This document shows positions 24,272 through 33,969 of a DNA stretch of 46,189 nt, piece by piece (the stretch's first letter is position 1; the number at the start of each line of letters is the position of its first letter). The notes beneath the pieces were generated by a model. It was not told the DNA's origin. It worked only from the letters and a program-made list of their open reading frames with translations, and searched no databases. Origin of the DNA: Bacteroidota bacterium (GTDB taxonomy: Bacteria; Bacteroidota; Bacteroidia; Flavobacteriales; Flavobacteriaceae); contig JADFOK010000019.1 in the NCBI GenBank assembly GCA_022562895.1, positions 1-46,189 on the forward strand, written 5' to 3'. The translations under genes and the position numbers were made by a program.

Positions 24272-27190
24272 ATGAAAGAAAAGCTATTACATTTTCAGAA
24301 AATTTTTGAAGGAGACCTCTATTTCGACGACCTCTATAAAATGATCTATGCAACAGATGCTTCAGTATACCGTAAACTACCTTTAGCTGTAGCTTATCCA
24401 AAAACTGAAAACGCAATCAGACAGCTCATACTTTTTGCTAAAGATAATAAAACCTCTTTAATTCCCCGTACTGCCGGAACATCTCTGGCAGGGCAATGTG
24501 TAGGTGATGGTATTGTGGTTGATGTTTCAAAATACTTTACCAAAATTCTGTCCCTAAACGAAAAAAAGAAGACCATTACACTGCAACCTGGTGTTATCAG
24601 AGATGAATTGAATCATTATTTAAAGCCCTATGGCTTGTTCTTTGGTCCTAACACATCGACTTCTAACCGCTGTATGATAGGAGGGATGGTAGGGAATAAT
24701 TCTAGTGGTACAACCTCTATTCAATATGGTGTAACTCGTGATAAAGTAATAGAATTAAGAACTTTACTTTCTGATGGGAATAGGGTGGTATTTAAATCTA
24801 TTTCTGAAACAGATTTCCTTTCAAAAACAAAACTCGATACTCTAGAAGGTACTATTTATAAAACCCTTTATTCCGAATTACATTCCAAAGAAGTACAACA
24901 AGAGATATGGAAACAATTTCCAAAGAAAGAGATCCATAGGCGTAATACCGGTTATGCGGTCGATACATTGCTTTCCTCATCAGTATTTGGTGGTTCTGAT
25001 AAAGAGATAAACCTTTGTTCATTGCTTTGTGGAAGTGAAGGAACACTTGCTTTTACTACCGAGATCACACTTCAGCTGGATGATTTGTCACCTCCTTATA
25101 CCTCAATGGTGGTAACTCATTACAATACGCTTGAAAAATGCTTAAATGATGTGATTGTAGCAATGAAACACAATTTGTATACCTGCGAAATGATGGATGA
25201 TGTTATTTTGGAATGTACCACAAAAAATAAAAAATTCAATTCCTATCGATTTTTTGTTGAAGGTAATCCCAGGGTATTGCTATTATTGGAATTAAAATCT
25301 GAGACTTTAGAAAACCTCGAACAACAAACTAAGGCTCTATTAACATCGCTAGAGGAATCCGGGTTAAGTTATAGCTCTCCAGTGTTAAAAGGAAATGACA
25401 TTGATAAGGCCCTCGAATTGCGTAAAGCCGGTTTAGGATTATTAGGGAATATGATTGGCGATAAAAAAGCTGTGGCTTGTATAGAGGACACAGCCGTTAC
25501 ATTAGAAGATTTACCTTCTTTTATAGGTGAGTTTACTTTATTAATGAAAAATTTTGGTCAAAAAGCAGTGTATTATGCTCATGCGGGAGCCGGAGAATTG
25601 CATCTGCGGCCCCTCTTAAATCTAAAAAAACAGCAAGATGTAGATTATTTTAGGAAAATAACTACTGAAGTAGCCAAGCTTACTAAAAAATATAAGGGAT
25701 CATTTTCTGGAGAACATGGTGATGGCATTGTTCGAGCTGAATTTTTAACCCTGCTTATTGGAGAAAAGAATTATGAACTTCTGAAAAGTATTAAACAGGC
25801 ATTCGATCCTAATAATATTTTTAATCCGGGTAAGATCATCAATTCTTTTAAAATGGATGAATCACTTCGATATAAAACAAACACAATTACACCCGATATA
25901 AATACTATCATGGATTTTAGTGATTCTGAGGGTATCTTACGTTTAGCTGAAAAATGCAATGGGAGTGGGGATTGCAGAAAGACACCCAGTGCAGGAGGTG
26001 TGATGTGCCCCAGTTATCACGCCACTAGAAACGAAAAAGATACTACAAGAGCCCGTGCCAATGTGCTTCGAGAAGTTTTAACGAATAATCAGGAAATCAA
26101 TAAATTTGATTCACAAGCCTTAAAAGAGGTCTTAGATCTATGCCTGAGTTGTAAGGCTTGCGCTACCGAATGTCCTAGTAATGTTGATATTGCTACTGCT
26201 AAAGCCGAATTTTTATATCAGTATAAAAAAAATAATAAGATCTCTTTTTCGGATAAACTCTTTGCTAAAAGTACCAAGCTGAATCGAAGAGCAGCCCGAT
26301 ACCCTCGAATAACAAATGCTATTATTAAAAATAATCTTACTTCAGCTATATTAAAGAAAATATGTGGGATAGCGCTGAAACGAAGTATTCCAAATATTTC
26401 AAGTAAAAGTTTTAGTAACATGCATCAAACACATATATATCAGTCAGATAACTATATTAAAGAAGTTATTTTATTTGTAGATGAGTTTAGTAATTATCTG
26501 GATGCTGAAATAGCCGAAGATGCTTTTGTTTTATTAACAAAATTGGGATATAAAGTCACTATTATAGATAACTTAGATAGTGCTCGTGCTCTTATTTCAA
26601 AAGGTTTTTTGGAAGAGGCCAAAAAAGAAGCGACTAAAAACATTGCTTTTTTAAAGGATAAAGTCTCAGATAAGAGAGTGTTAATAGGGATTGAACCATC
26701 TGCAATTCTCTCATTCAGAGATGAATATCTACGATTGGTAGATGATGTAGGTTCAGCTAAATCTATTTCAGAAAATACCTTTTTGATCGAGGAATTTTTA
26801 GCTTCAGAAATAAACGAAGGAACTATTAATTCTAACCGGTTTACATCTGAAAAGAAAACCATAAAAATACATATCCATTGTCATCAAAAAGCACTTAGCA
26901 ATCAGAAGGTTACGTTTGATATTCTTAATTTACCTGTAAATTACAAACCTACAATAATTCCTTCGGGCTGTTGTGGTATGGCAGGAAGTTTCGGTTTTGA
27001 AAAAAAACATTATGATTTAAGTATGCAGATTGGAGAACAAACGCTTTTTCCCGCAATACGTAAAAGCTATGAAAGCACTATAATCGCTGCTAATGGTACT
27101 AGTTGCAGGCATCAAATAAAGGATGGAACTAATAGGGAAGCACTTCATCCCATTACAATTCTAAGAAATGCACTTTTAAAAGAGAATTAG
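24272..27190 (+). CDS. FAD-linked oxidase with Fe-S and CCG domains (D-lactate/glycolate dehydrogenase-like)
   Basis: The 972-residue protein joins a VAO-type FAD domain (PRTAGTSLAGQCVGDG, GMVGNNSSGTTS, then the C-terminal cap ending SGEHGDGIVRAEFL), a ferredoxin-like region, and a CCG-like tail (HIHCHQKALSNQ, PSGCCGMAGSFGFE). It resembles E. coli YdiJ and fused GlcD/GlcF or Dld-type enzymes that oxidise a 2-hydroxy acid and pass electrons to quinones. The first cluster motif is CNGSGDC, lacking one Cys of the usual CxxCxxC, as in YdiJ. The second (CLSCKACATECPS) is complete. The true substrate is not determined by sequence. Confidence 0.9.
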   Translation: MKEKLLHFQKIFEGDLYFDDLYKMIYATDASVYRKLPLAVAYPKTENAIRQLILFAKDNKTSLIPRTAGTSLAGQCVGDGIVVDVSKYFTKILSLNEKKKTITLQPGVIRDELNHYLKPYGLFFGPNTSTSNRCMIGGMVGNNSSGTTSIQYGVTRDKVIELRTLLSDGNRVVFKSISETDFLSKTKLDTLEGTIYKTLYSELHSKEVQQEIWKQFPKKEIHRRNTGYAVDTLLSSSVFGGSDKEINLCSLLCGSEGTLAFTTEITLQLDDLSPPYTSMVVTHYNTLEKCLNDVIVAMKHNLYTCEMMDDVILECTTKNKKFNSYRFFVEGNPRVLLLLELKSETLENLEQQTKALLTSLEESGLSYSSPVLKGNDIDKALELRKAGLGLLGNMIGDKKAVACIEDTAVTLEDLPSFIGEFTLLMKNFGQKAVYYAHAGAGELHLRPLLNLKKQQDVDYFRKITTEVAKLTKKYKGSFSGEHGDGIVRAEFLTLLIGEKNYELLKSIKQAFDPNNIFNPGKIINSFKMDESLRYKTNTITPDINTIMDFSDSEGILRLAEKCNGSGDCRKTPSAGGVMCPSYHATRNEKDTTRARANVLREVLTNNQEINKFDSQALKEVLDLCLSCKACATECPSNVDIATAKAEFLYQYKKNNKISFSDKLFAKSTKLNRRAARYPRITNAIIKNNLTSAILKKICGIALKRSIPNISSKSFSNMHQTHIYQSDNYIKEVILFVDEFSNYLDAEIAEDAFVLLTKLGYKVTIIDNLDSARALISKGFLEEAKKEATKNIAFLKDKVSDKRVLIGIEPSAILSFRDEYLRLVDDVGSAKSISENTFLIEEFLASEINEGTINSNRFTSEKKTIKIHIHCHQKALSNQKVTFDILNLPVNYKPTIIPSGCCGMAGSFGFEKKHYDLSMQIGEQTLFPAIRKSYESTIIAANGTSCRHQIKDGTNREALHPITILRNALLKEN

Positions 27191-27238
27191 TTTTACATTG
27201 AAATGCTTTCAGCCATTAATTGATAATATCATCAAGCT

Positions 27239-28054
27239 TTAACTCCCGATCTCAAAAGTATCTATAGATTGAAATGTAGCACTTGACGCTTGGCTAGGAA
27301 ACGGAAGTTCAATACCAGTTCCGCTTAAATCTTCTAATTCGTATTCTATTAGTACTTCAGAAAAAATAAGCCCGATGTTTGCGGCATAATAGTTAGTAAC
27401 GATCATTACATCTTGTTCTGTTAAAATCGGGATTTGGATGATAATACCGGGAAATATTTCTATTTCTGCCGTGACTATCAAAGTAACGACAATCTGTGAA
27501 GAAATTACATCTTCGAATATTTGCCCGTCCACAGCATAATTTGTTAAAAATCCCCCTTGTATCGAGTGAATGCCATATTTTACTACTATTGGAATACCTT
27601 TAACTTCTTGTTTGATTTCATTTTCAATAGAACTTAAGACGGTATTGGGGGCTGTCTCTGCATTAAACAAAACAACATCATTAAGAGGGATGCCAATAAT
27701 TGGTAATCCATCTATAGGAGATGTATTTAATTCACCATTTAATATAAGTTGCTTTTCAACAGTTCGAACCAGATTTTGAGATAGCAACATTGTCATATAA
27801 GCGGTTGCTGGTTTTGCTGCGTCAAGATTTGTATAAGTAAATGAATTTAATACTTCGGTCCCAGCTACATAAAGTGAATCTCTTGTTTTACCTTGTTCAG
27901 AAACATTATTATAGGTCCAATTGGAATTCGTAAAAAGAGGAAAATAATCAATACTTTCGATCTGTTGATCTTCATTATCAACATTATCGTCACTCGAACA
28001 AGAAAAAGCAATAAATACAAGAATAAAAACTGAAATGTAGTTCAAGATTTTCAT
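27239..28054 (-). CDS. Putative lipoprotein of unknown function
   Basis: The 271-residue protein starts with a lipoprotein signal (SVFILVFIAFSC) whose lipobox Cys is followed by SSDDNVDNEDQ, an acidic, serine-rich start like that of surface-exposed Bacteroidetes lipoproteins. The rest is mostly beta-rich with no motif I recognise; it includes YFPLFTNSNWTYNN, a block often seen near the start of such lipoproteins. It converges with the FAD/Fe-S gene and is divergent from aroC. No function is proposed. Confidence 0.78.
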   Translation of the reverse strand: MKILNYISVFILVFIAFSCSSDDNVDNEDQQIESIDYFPLFTNSNWTYNNVSEQGKTRDSLYVAGTEVLNSFTYTNLDAAKPATAYMTMLLSQNLVRTVEKQLILNGELNTSPIDGLPIIGIPLNDVVLFNAETAPNTVLSSIENEIKQEVKGIPIVVKYGIHSIQGGFLTNYAVDGQIFEDVISSQIVVTLIVTAEIEIFPGIIIQIPILTEQDVMIVTNYYAANIGLIFSEVLIEYELEDLSGTGIELPFPSQASSATFQSIDTFEIGS

Positions 28055-28112
28055 AATAATATTTTTGATGAATATACTAAAAAAATAATGTTAAGATGTC
28101 TCTTTTTTAGTT

Positions 28113-28144
28113 CTTGGAATTTGTCATTATAAAAATTACATTTG
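28113..28144 (+). promoter_or_regulatory. Bacteroidetes-type promoter of aroC
   Basis: CTTG (28113-28116) is followed after 20 bp by TACATTTG (28137-28144), an exact -7 consensus. Transcription should begin near 28151, 8 nt before the ATG at 28159. This decides the start: a longer reading frame from TTG 28114 would begin inside the promoter. Confidence 0.7.
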
Positions 28145-28158
28145 TTAAAAACCTGTCT

Positions 28159-29223
28159 ATGGCTGGAAATACCTTTGGGACATTATTTACTCTTACCACT
28201 TTTGGAGAATCTCATGGTAATGCAATAGGTGGAATTATCGATGGGTGCCCTGCGGGTTTAACATTGGATTTTAAAGCGATTTCTTCAGATATGTCTCGGC
28301 GTAAACCGGGGCAATCAACTATAACTACACAGCGTAAAGAGGACGATGAAGTCAAATTTCTTTCCGGAATTTTTGAAGGTAAAACGACTGGGACTCCCAT
28401 TGGATTTGTTATTGAAAACTCCAATCAAAAATCCAAAGATTACTCACATATAAAGGATGTATATCGTCCCTCGCACGCCGATTTTACCTACGACAAAAAA
28501 TATGGAATTCGCGATCATAGGGGAGGAGGAAGGTCTTCCGCTCGTGAAACGGCTTGTAGAGTAGTGGCAGGTGCGATCGCCAAGCAACTTTTAAAAAAAA
28601 TAACGATACATGCTTTTGTATCTTCTGTTGGGGATATATCTATTGATAAACCGTATGAAGAATTAGATTTTAGTAAAACTGAAAATAATATAGTACGTTG
28701 TCCGGATGAAGCTGTGGCTGAAAAAATGATTTCTAAAATTAAAGAAATTAAAAAATCGGGCGATACTATAGGCGGGACCATTATGTGTGTTTTAAAAAAT
28801 GTGCCCGTAGGTTTGGGAGAACCTGTTTTTGATAAATTGCATGCCCAATTAGGAAAAGCGATGCTTTCCATAAATGCTGTAAAAGGGTTTGAGTTTGGCA
28901 GCGGATTTTGTGCTACACGAATGAAAGGCAGTGAGCATAATGATTTGTTCAATGAAGATGGCAGTACTAAAAGCAATCTTTCGGGAGGTATTCAAGGAGG
29001 CATCAGCAATGGCATGGATATATATTTTCGTGTTGCTTTCAAACCAGTGGCCACATTAATGCAAAAACAAAAAACGATAGACAGTAAAGGAAAAGTGGTG
29101 ACGATGTTGGGAAAGGGACGTCATGACCCCTGCGTAGTACCCCGTGCTGTACCTATTGTAGAAGCCATGGCGGCATTGGTATTGGCCGATTTTTGGTTAC
29201 TGAATAAAATTTCTAAATTGTAA
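28159..29223 (+). CDS. aroC: Chorismate synthase
   Basis: AroC converts 5-enolpyruvylshikimate-3-phosphate to chorismate with reduced FMN, the last shared step of aromatic amino acid synthesis. The 354-residue protein shows all signatures: [10 protein letters not shown] near the N-terminus, [35 protein letters not shown], and [20 protein letters not shown] at the end. ATG 28159 is the correct start ([20 protein letters not shown]) because the longer frame overlaps the promoter. The symporter gene begins 20 bp downstream and may be co-transcribed. Confidence 0.97.
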   Translation: MAGNTFGTLFTLTTFGESHGNAIGGIIDGCPAGLTLDFKAISSDMSRRKPGQSTITTQRKEDDEVKFLSGIFEGKTTGTPIGFVIENSNQKSKDYSHIKDVYRPSHADFTYDKKYGIRDHRGGGRSSARETACRVVAGAIAKQLLKKITIHAFVSSVGDISIDKPYEELDFSKTENNIVRCPDEAVAEKMISKIKEIKKSGDTIGGTIMCVLKNVPVGLGEPVFDKLHAQLGKAMLSINAVKGFEFGSGFCATRMKGSEHNDLFNEDGSTKSNLSGGIQGGISNGMDIYFRVAFKPVATLMQKQKTIDSKGKVVTMLGKGRHDPCVVPRAVPIVEAMAALVLADFWLLNKISKL

Positions 29224-29243
29224 ACCCTATTTTAAATATATAT

Positions 29244-30581
29244 ATGAAAAAACTCGAGCTACATTGGAAAATACTAATAGGAATGGTCTTCGGATTATTG
29301 TTTGGTTTTGGGATGACTCAAATTAGTTGGGGTACCGGATTTGTCGTAGACTGGATAAAACCTTTGGGTGATATTTTTATTAAACTTTTAAAGTTGATAG
29401 CCATACCCCTAATATTAGCATCACTCATTAAGGGAATTTCTGATTTGAAGGATATTTCAAAATTTAGAAATATAGGCTTGCGTACCATCGTAATTTACAT
29501 AGTGACTACAATTTTTGCTATTACCATTGGTTTGCTGTTGGTAAATACATTGCAACCCGGTGATGGTATTTCCGAAGAAACGATCACAAAAATTACAGAA
29601 ACCTACGCTAATGATAGTGAAGTACAATCTAAAATTGCTGAAGCCGGTCGTCAAAAATCGAGTGGTCCTCTTCAATTTTTACTGGATATGGTTCCGGACA
29701 ACGCTTTCAAAGCACTTGGCAATAACAAATTAATGCTTCAGGTAATTTTCTTTGCCATTTTTATGGGAATATCTATGCTACTCATCGGAGAGAAAAAGGC
29801 ACGACCTTTAAAGAAATTCTTTGATTCGATAAATGAAGTCGTCTTAAAAATGGTAGATCTCATCATGCTAACTGCTCCTTATGCCGTATTTGCATTACTT
29901 GCGAGCGTGGTAGTATCTTCTAATGATCCTGACCTGTTAATTGCTCTTCTTAAATATGCCGGAGTGGTTGTACTAGGATTGATAATAATAATTATTTTTT
30001 ACACCCTCATCGTGGCAACCTACACCAAAAAGAACCCTTTTTGGTTTTTGAAACAAATAAGCCCGGCACAATTGCTTGCCTTTTCAACAAGTTCAAGTGC
30101 GGCTACACTTCCGGTAACCATGGAACGAGTTGAAAAACATTTAGGAGTAGATAAAGAAGTATCCAGTTTTGTTTTGCCGGTTGGAGCGACCATTAATATG
30201 GACGGAACTAGTTTATATCAGGGTGTCGCTGCTGTGTTTATTTCACAAGCATTAGGTTTTGACCTAACATTTGGAGCACAATTAACAATTGTATTAACAG
30301 CATTATTAGCCTCTATCGGTTCGGCTGCGGTTCCTGGAGCAGGAATGGTCATGTTAGTAATTGTATTAGAGTCTATAGGGTTTCCTCCCGATAAACTTGC
30401 TATAGGTTTAGCGCTTATATTTGCTGTTGACAGGCCTTTAGATATGTGCCGAACCGTAGTAAATGTTACCGGAGATGCCACTGTTGCAATGGTAGTAGCC
30501 AAGTCTGTTGGGAAATTAGGAAAACCTCATGTCAGGGAATGGGATGATCACATTGATGAGGTAAGCAATACTAACGAATAA
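29244..30581 (+). CDS. Dicarboxylate/amino acid:cation symporter (DAACS, SLC1 family)
   Basis: The 445-residue membrane protein is a glutamate/dicarboxylate transporter of the GltP/DctA fold. It has about eight membrane helices, the serine-rich first hairpin (STSSSAATLPVTMERVE), the NMDGT sodium/substrate motif followed by SLYQGVAAVFISQA, the second hairpin (LLASIGSAAVPGAG), and the C-terminal substrate site DRPLDMCRTVVNVTGDA. The DMCRT arrangement with Arg suggests an acidic amino acid substrate such as glutamate or aspartate, coupled to Na+ or H+. A strong terminator follows directly. Confidence 0.94.
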   Translation: MKKLELHWKILIGMVFGLLFGFGMTQISWGTGFVVDWIKPLGDIFIKLLKLIAIPLILASLIKGISDLKDISKFRNIGLRTIVIYIVTTIFAITIGLLLVNTLQPGDGISEETITKITETYANDSEVQSKIAEAGRQKSSGPLQFLLDMVPDNAFKALGNNKLMLQVIFFAIFMGISMLLIGEKKARPLKKFFDSINEVVLKMVDLIMLTAPYAVFALLASVVVSSNDPDLLIALLKYAGVVVLGLIIIIIFYTLIVATYTKKNPFWFLKQISPAQLLAFSTSSSAATLPVTMERVEKHLGVDKEVSSFVLPVGATINMDGTSLYQGVAAVFISQALGFDLTFGAQLTIVLTALLASIGSAAVPGAGMVMLVIVLESIGFPPDKLAIGLALIFAVDRPLDMCRTVVNVTGDATVAMVVAKSVGKLGKPHVREWDDHIDEVSNTNE

Positions 30582-30583
30582 AG

Positions 30584-30618
30584 AAAAAACCCGAAAGCAA
30601 ATTGCTTTCGGGTTTTTT
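30584..30618. terminator. Strong bidirectional terminator
   Basis: An 11-bp GC-containing stem (30590-30600 with 30602-30612, CCCGAAAGCAA against TTGCTTTCGGG) is flanked by six A on the left and six T on the right. It therefore works as an intrinsic terminator in both directions, for the symporter gene on the plus strand and for the MscS gene on the minus strand. Confidence 0.92.
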
Positions 30619-30631
30619 ACAGTGTATTTTT

Positions 30632-31444
30632 TTATTCTTTTTTACGAATTTGTACCTGATGTGGATAAGGTATTTCAATTCCAGCTTCATCGAGAGCTAG
30701 CTTGCATCTTTCTAGGGTTTCTGAATAAACAGTCCAATAGTCTTCATTTAATACCCAGGGTCTTACATTAAAATTAACAGAACTATCGGCTAACTCACGG
30801 ACTTTTACCGTAGGTTCAGGATCCTTAAGCACTTTATTGTTATCTGTAATGACCTTCAACAGCACGTCTTTGGTATGTTTTATGTCTGCATCATAGCTCA
30901 CCCCCATAACAATGTCTACTCTCCGGTATTTTTCAGAAGAATAATTTGTGATATTACCATTCGATAATACTCCATTTGGAATAATGATTTCTTTATTATC
31001 TGAAGTATTAAGCTTTGTTGTAAAAATTTTAATTTCCTTTACAACTCCCATTTCCCCCTGAGCTTCAATTAAATCTCCAATTTTGTAGGGCTTAAATATC
31101 ATTAACAACACACCTCCGGCAAAATTTGATAATGATCCCTGCAGGGCAAGACCAATAGCTAAACCACAAGCGGCTAAAAGAGCAGCAAATGATGTTGTTT
31201 CTACTCCTAAATTTCCAAGAATAACTACAATAAGCAATACTTTAAGAGACCATTTTATCAGGTTTATAAGAAATTTTTGCAAACTTAAATCATAGCCATA
31301 TTTTGACATGGCTTTACTCATTACCCTAGAAATCTTTTTAATACCCCAGGAACCAACAATCCATAATACAATGGCTCCAATTACCTTGAGTCCATAGGAG
31401 CTCCCAAACTCTACTCCTATATCAATCCATTTTTGATAATCCAT
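30632..31444 (-). CDS. Small-conductance mechanosensitive channel (MscS family)
   Basis: MscS channels open under membrane tension and release solutes during hypo-osmotic shock. The 270-residue protein has three membrane helices, the last being the glycine/alanine-rich pore helix (AACGLAIGLALQGSLSNFAGG), followed by the conserved FKPYKIGDLIEAQGEMGVV beta domain and a C-terminal alpha/beta domain ending in IPYPHQVQI. Length is close to E. coli MscS. The gene is monocistronic, with the shared terminator 13 bp after its stop. Confidence 0.95.
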   Translation of the reverse strand: MDYQKWIDIGVEFGSSYGLKVIGAIVLWIVGSWGIKKISRVMSKAMSKYGYDLSLQKFLINLIKWSLKVLLIVVILGNLGVETTSFAALLAACGLAIGLALQGSLSNFAGGVLLMIFKPYKIGDLIEAQGEMGVVKEIKIFTTKLNTSDNKEIIIPNGVLSNGNITNYSSEKYRRVDIVMGVSYDADIKHTKDVLLKVITDNNKVLKDPEPTVKVRELADSSVNFNVRPWVLNEDYWTVYSETLERCKLALDEAGIEIPYPHQVQIRKKE

Positions 31445-31657
31445 AATTTTAATCTTAATTTTTTAAAATAATTTTAATTGTACAAAATAACAAAATATTT
31501 ATAATACTGAAATGCTTAAAATCGTATTAATTAAAAATATTATTTTCGGTTTATTATAGTATTTCCACTAATTAATCGATATAAATTGTTAGAATAATTT
31601 TATATTTAACCTTGCAAAGGTAAATAGCACCCCAATAAATTTGTAATTCTTAAAGCG

Positions 31658-32416
31658 ATGTATAAGAAAATTACAATTTATTGTCTACTTATGGTGCAGG
31701 CCTTTGTTAACGCACAAGTAGGAATAAACACAACCAATCCAAGTCCTGCTTCAGTCCTGGATATTTCAAGCTCTTCAGACAATGTGAATTTTGGCGGTTT
31801 TTTACCCCCAAGGGTAGCTTCTGTTTCCGAGAGAAATACAATTAATGCATCTTCCACCGATATTGGTCTTATGGTCTTTGTCGAAATTTTGGGTTGTTTG
31901 CAGATTTGGAATGGTAGCAGCTGGGAAAACATCCATTGTGTAACGATCGATTCTAACGCATCAGATCTTTTCATTTCGGAATATATAGAAGGATCTGCTT
32001 TTAATAAAATAATTGAAGTTGCCAATTTTACCGGAAGCTCAATCGACCTTGATGACTTTAAGATATTAATATATTCGAATGGGGCTACTTCACCCTCACA
32101 AACTTTTATATTCCAGGCGGGGACTATTTTATCAAATGAAAATGTTTTTGTTATCGCACATCCATCATCCACCTATAGCGGTACTATAGACGATACCTTT
32201 GGTTGGACTTTTAATGGTAATGATGTTGTAGAATTACAATCCACTACAAATGTTTCTGTAGATATTATAGGCGTTATAGGTAGTTCGATCGATTTCGCTT
32301 TAGATGTCACATTGCGTAAAAAAATGGGGATAGGCCCAAACACTACCTACAATACTTTTGACTATGATGTTTTTCCGCAAGATACATTTACTGGTTTAGG
32401 GAGCCATTCTTATTAA
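31658..32416 (+). CDS. Secreted lamin-tail-domain protein
   Basis: The 252-residue protein has a signal peptide (KKITIYCLLMVQAFVNAQ) and then the block VGINTTNPSPASVLDISSSS, with LPPRV and CLQIWNGSSWENI further on. This N-terminal pattern is common in secreted flavobacterial proteins. Residues ~105-245 fit a lamin-tail domain (LFISEYIEGSAFNKIIEVAN, then SIDLDDFKILIYSNG, and a strand ending GNDVVELQ), an Ig-like fold used on bacterial surfaces. No type IX secretion tail is visible after the domain. Function is unknown; a surface or adhesion role is a guess. Confidence 0.78.
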   Translation: MYKKITIYCLLMVQAFVNAQVGINTTNPSPASVLDISSSSDNVNFGGFLPPRVASVSERNTINASSTDIGLMVFVEILGCLQIWNGSSWENIHCVTIDSNASDLFISEYIEGSAFNKIIEVANFTGSSIDLDDFKILIYSNGATSPSQTFIFQAGTILSNENVFVIAHPSSTYSGTIDDTFGWTFNGNDVVELQSTTNVSVDIIGVIGSSIDFALDVTLRKKMGIGPNTTYNTFDYDVFPQDTFTGLGSHSY

Positions 32417-32434
32417 AATAATTATAAAATATTT

Positions 32435-32560
32435 ATGGAGAATACATTTAGTTTGCAAAAAGAAGGATTAGCTGTTGGTATTCGACATGCTTATTCAGCC
32501 TTTTCAAAAAATGAAAACACCAATGAAACATTGAATTTTATATTGAGTAATTTGAAATGA
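32435..32560 (+). CDS. Possible 41-residue small protein
   Basis: An ATG 18 bp after the lamin-tail gene opens a 41-codon frame reading MENTFSLQKEGLAVGIRHAY, then SAFSKNENTNETLNFILSNLK and a stop. Composition is protein-like (amphipathic helix, balanced charges) and the AT-rich spacer is typical of flavobacterial starts. There is no similarity I recognise. It could be a real small cytoplasmic protein co-transcribed with the upstream gene, or the leftover of a longer one. Confidence 0.4.
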   Translation: MENTFSLQKEGLAVGIRHAYSAFSKNENTNETLNFILSNLK

Positions 32561-32592
32561 TATCGTTAAAATAAAACGATACTGGATATATT

Positions 32593-33000
32593 TTACAAAA
32601 ACTTTTTCTGCAATTCTGGGGTTGGAATCATACAGCTCTCTTTTTTACCATACCATTTATATCGGTTTCGAGCGATATAATCATAGGCCCAATTTCGAAT
32701 AAAAACCGGGATAATAATAAAACCATAGAATAGTGGGTAAGCCCCGGGAAGACACTTGGTTATTTTTAATACAGCGGTCGACTTAATAAAATACTTGTCC
32801 ATATCTATCAATACAATCGAGTCGGTTTTAGACGGATCAATTTCAAACTTTTTAACCATTTCTTGCCCAACATCACTTTGCAGTGTGGCAAATCTAAACC
32901 TGTCTTTTTTATCTCTTTTAATTAAAAAATTGACCGAATTATTGCATAGATTACAAACCCCGTCGAAAAGTATAACTTTATGATTATTAACAATATTCAT
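32593..33000 (-). CDS. Thiol-disulfide oxidoreductase, DCC family (DUF393)
   Basis: The 135-residue protein has the DCC hallmark near its N-terminus, VILFDGVCNLCNNSVNFLIK, a thioredoxin-like CxxC preceded by the conserved Asp-Gly. It continues with RFRFATLQSDVGQEM and, late on, the conserved YDYIARNRYKWYGK. Members are small predicted redox enzymes without a known substrate. The ATG at 33000 fits the conserved start. It is divergent from ung, with about 110 bp between the two start codons. Confidence 0.9.
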   Translation of the reverse strand: MNIVNNHKVILFDGVCNLCNNSVNFLIKRDKKDRFRFATLQSDVGQEMVKKFEIDPSKTDSIVLIDMDKYFIKSTAVLKITKCLPGAYPLFYGFIIIPVFIRNWAYDYIARNRYKWYGKKESCMIPTPELQKKFL

Positions 33001-33110
33001 ACTATTTCTAATTCTTTCTTACTCTCAGGAAACTCCCAACTCCCCAATGCTTTTTTATCAATGCAGATCATTCCTTTATATTCATGTATTTTTATACAAA
33101 AGTACTAATT

Positions 33111-33776
33111 ATGACTGTAAAAATTGAACCGGGATGGAAGGAGAAATTAAATAGTGAATTTCTAAAATCCTACTTTATACATCTCATTCAATTTATAAAA
33201 AAAGAATATATCTCTTATCAGTGTTATCCCCCAGGGAAATTAATTTTTTCCGCTTTTGATCATACCCCTTTTAATAAAGTGAAAGTAGTTATTTTAGGTC
33301 AAGATCCTTATCACGGTGTCGGGCAAGCTAACGGTTTATGCTTTTCTGTAGGGGAGGGTGTTGAAAAGCCACCATCACTTATTAATATTTTTCAGGAAAT
33401 CAATACCGATACAGGTTCTCAAATTCCCAATACTGGTAATTTGTTGCGCTGGGCCAACCAGGGAGTTCTCTTACTAAATGCAACATTAAGTGTTAGAGCA
33501 CATCAAGCAGGTAGTCATCAAAATAAGGGATGGGAAAATTTTACAGATGCTGTTATCACAAAACTTTCAGAAGAACAAAATGGACTTGTGTTTTTGTTAT
33601 GGGGAGGGTATGCGAAAAAAAAAGGAGCAAAAATCGATACTTCCAGGCATTTGGTTTTAACCAGCGGACACCCTTCACCATTAAGTGCTAATAAGGGGTA
33701 TTGGTTTGGAAATAAGCATTTTAGTAAGGCAAATACATATTTAAGCGATATGGGTAAAACACCTATCGAATGGTAA
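33111..33776 (+). CDS. ung: Uracil-DNA glycosylase (family 1)
   Basis: Ung removes uracil from DNA as the first step of base excision repair. The 221-residue protein has the water-activating GQDPYHGVGQANGLCFSV motif (catalytic Asp near residue 64), LLLNATLSVRAHQAGSH, VFLLWGGYAKKKG, and the minor-groove HPSPLSANKG loop (about 187). I start at ATG 33111 (MTVKIEPGWKEKL), as family members begin there; an in-frame ATG nine codons upstream would add a non-conserved tail. Confidence 0.96.
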   Translation: MTVKIEPGWKEKLNSEFLKSYFIHLIQFIKKEYISYQCYPPGKLIFSAFDHTPFNKVKVVILGQDPYHGVGQANGLCFSVGEGVEKPPSLINIFQEINTDTGSQIPNTGNLLRWANQGVLLLNATLSVRAHQAGSHQNKGWENFTDAVITKLSEEQNGLVFLLWGGYAKKKGAKIDTSRHLVLTSGHPSPLSANKGYWFGNKHFSKANTYLSDMGKTPIEW

Positions 33777-33799
33777 TATAAAACCGGGAGGTTTCAGGT

Positions 33800-33934
33800 C
33801 TACTCGTCTTCGGGAGAATCTGTCTCTGGATCGTTACAACTAAAATGTAATATTAGGAAGGTAGTTACTAGTAAAGCCCCAATAATAATTAAAAACGTCA
33901 TAATAAAATCTTGGTTTTCATAAACTAGATGCAT
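33800..33934 (-). CDS. Small single-pass membrane protein (44 residues)
   Basis: A 44-codon frame on the minus strand fills the gap between ung and the nucleoside phosphorylase gene. It reads MHLVYENQDF, then a 19-residue hydrophobic helix (MTFLIIIGALLVTTFLILH), then an acidic tail (FSCNDPETDSPEDE). The clean membrane segment with a charged end argues for a real protein. It lies 35 bp downstream of the nucleoside phosphorylase stop on the same strand and could share its transcript. No family recognised. Confidence 0.55.
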   Translation of the reverse strand: MHLVYENQDFIMTFLIIIGALLVTTFLILHFSCNDPETDSPEDE

Positions 33935-33969
33935 CTTTAGTAAATAGGTTGCGTTAAAATTATTGGTTT

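Noticed and set aside
32561..32581. 7-bp inverted repeat TATCGTT/AACGATA as a terminator
   Set aside because: No T run follows on either strand and the stem is AT-rich. It may be chance.
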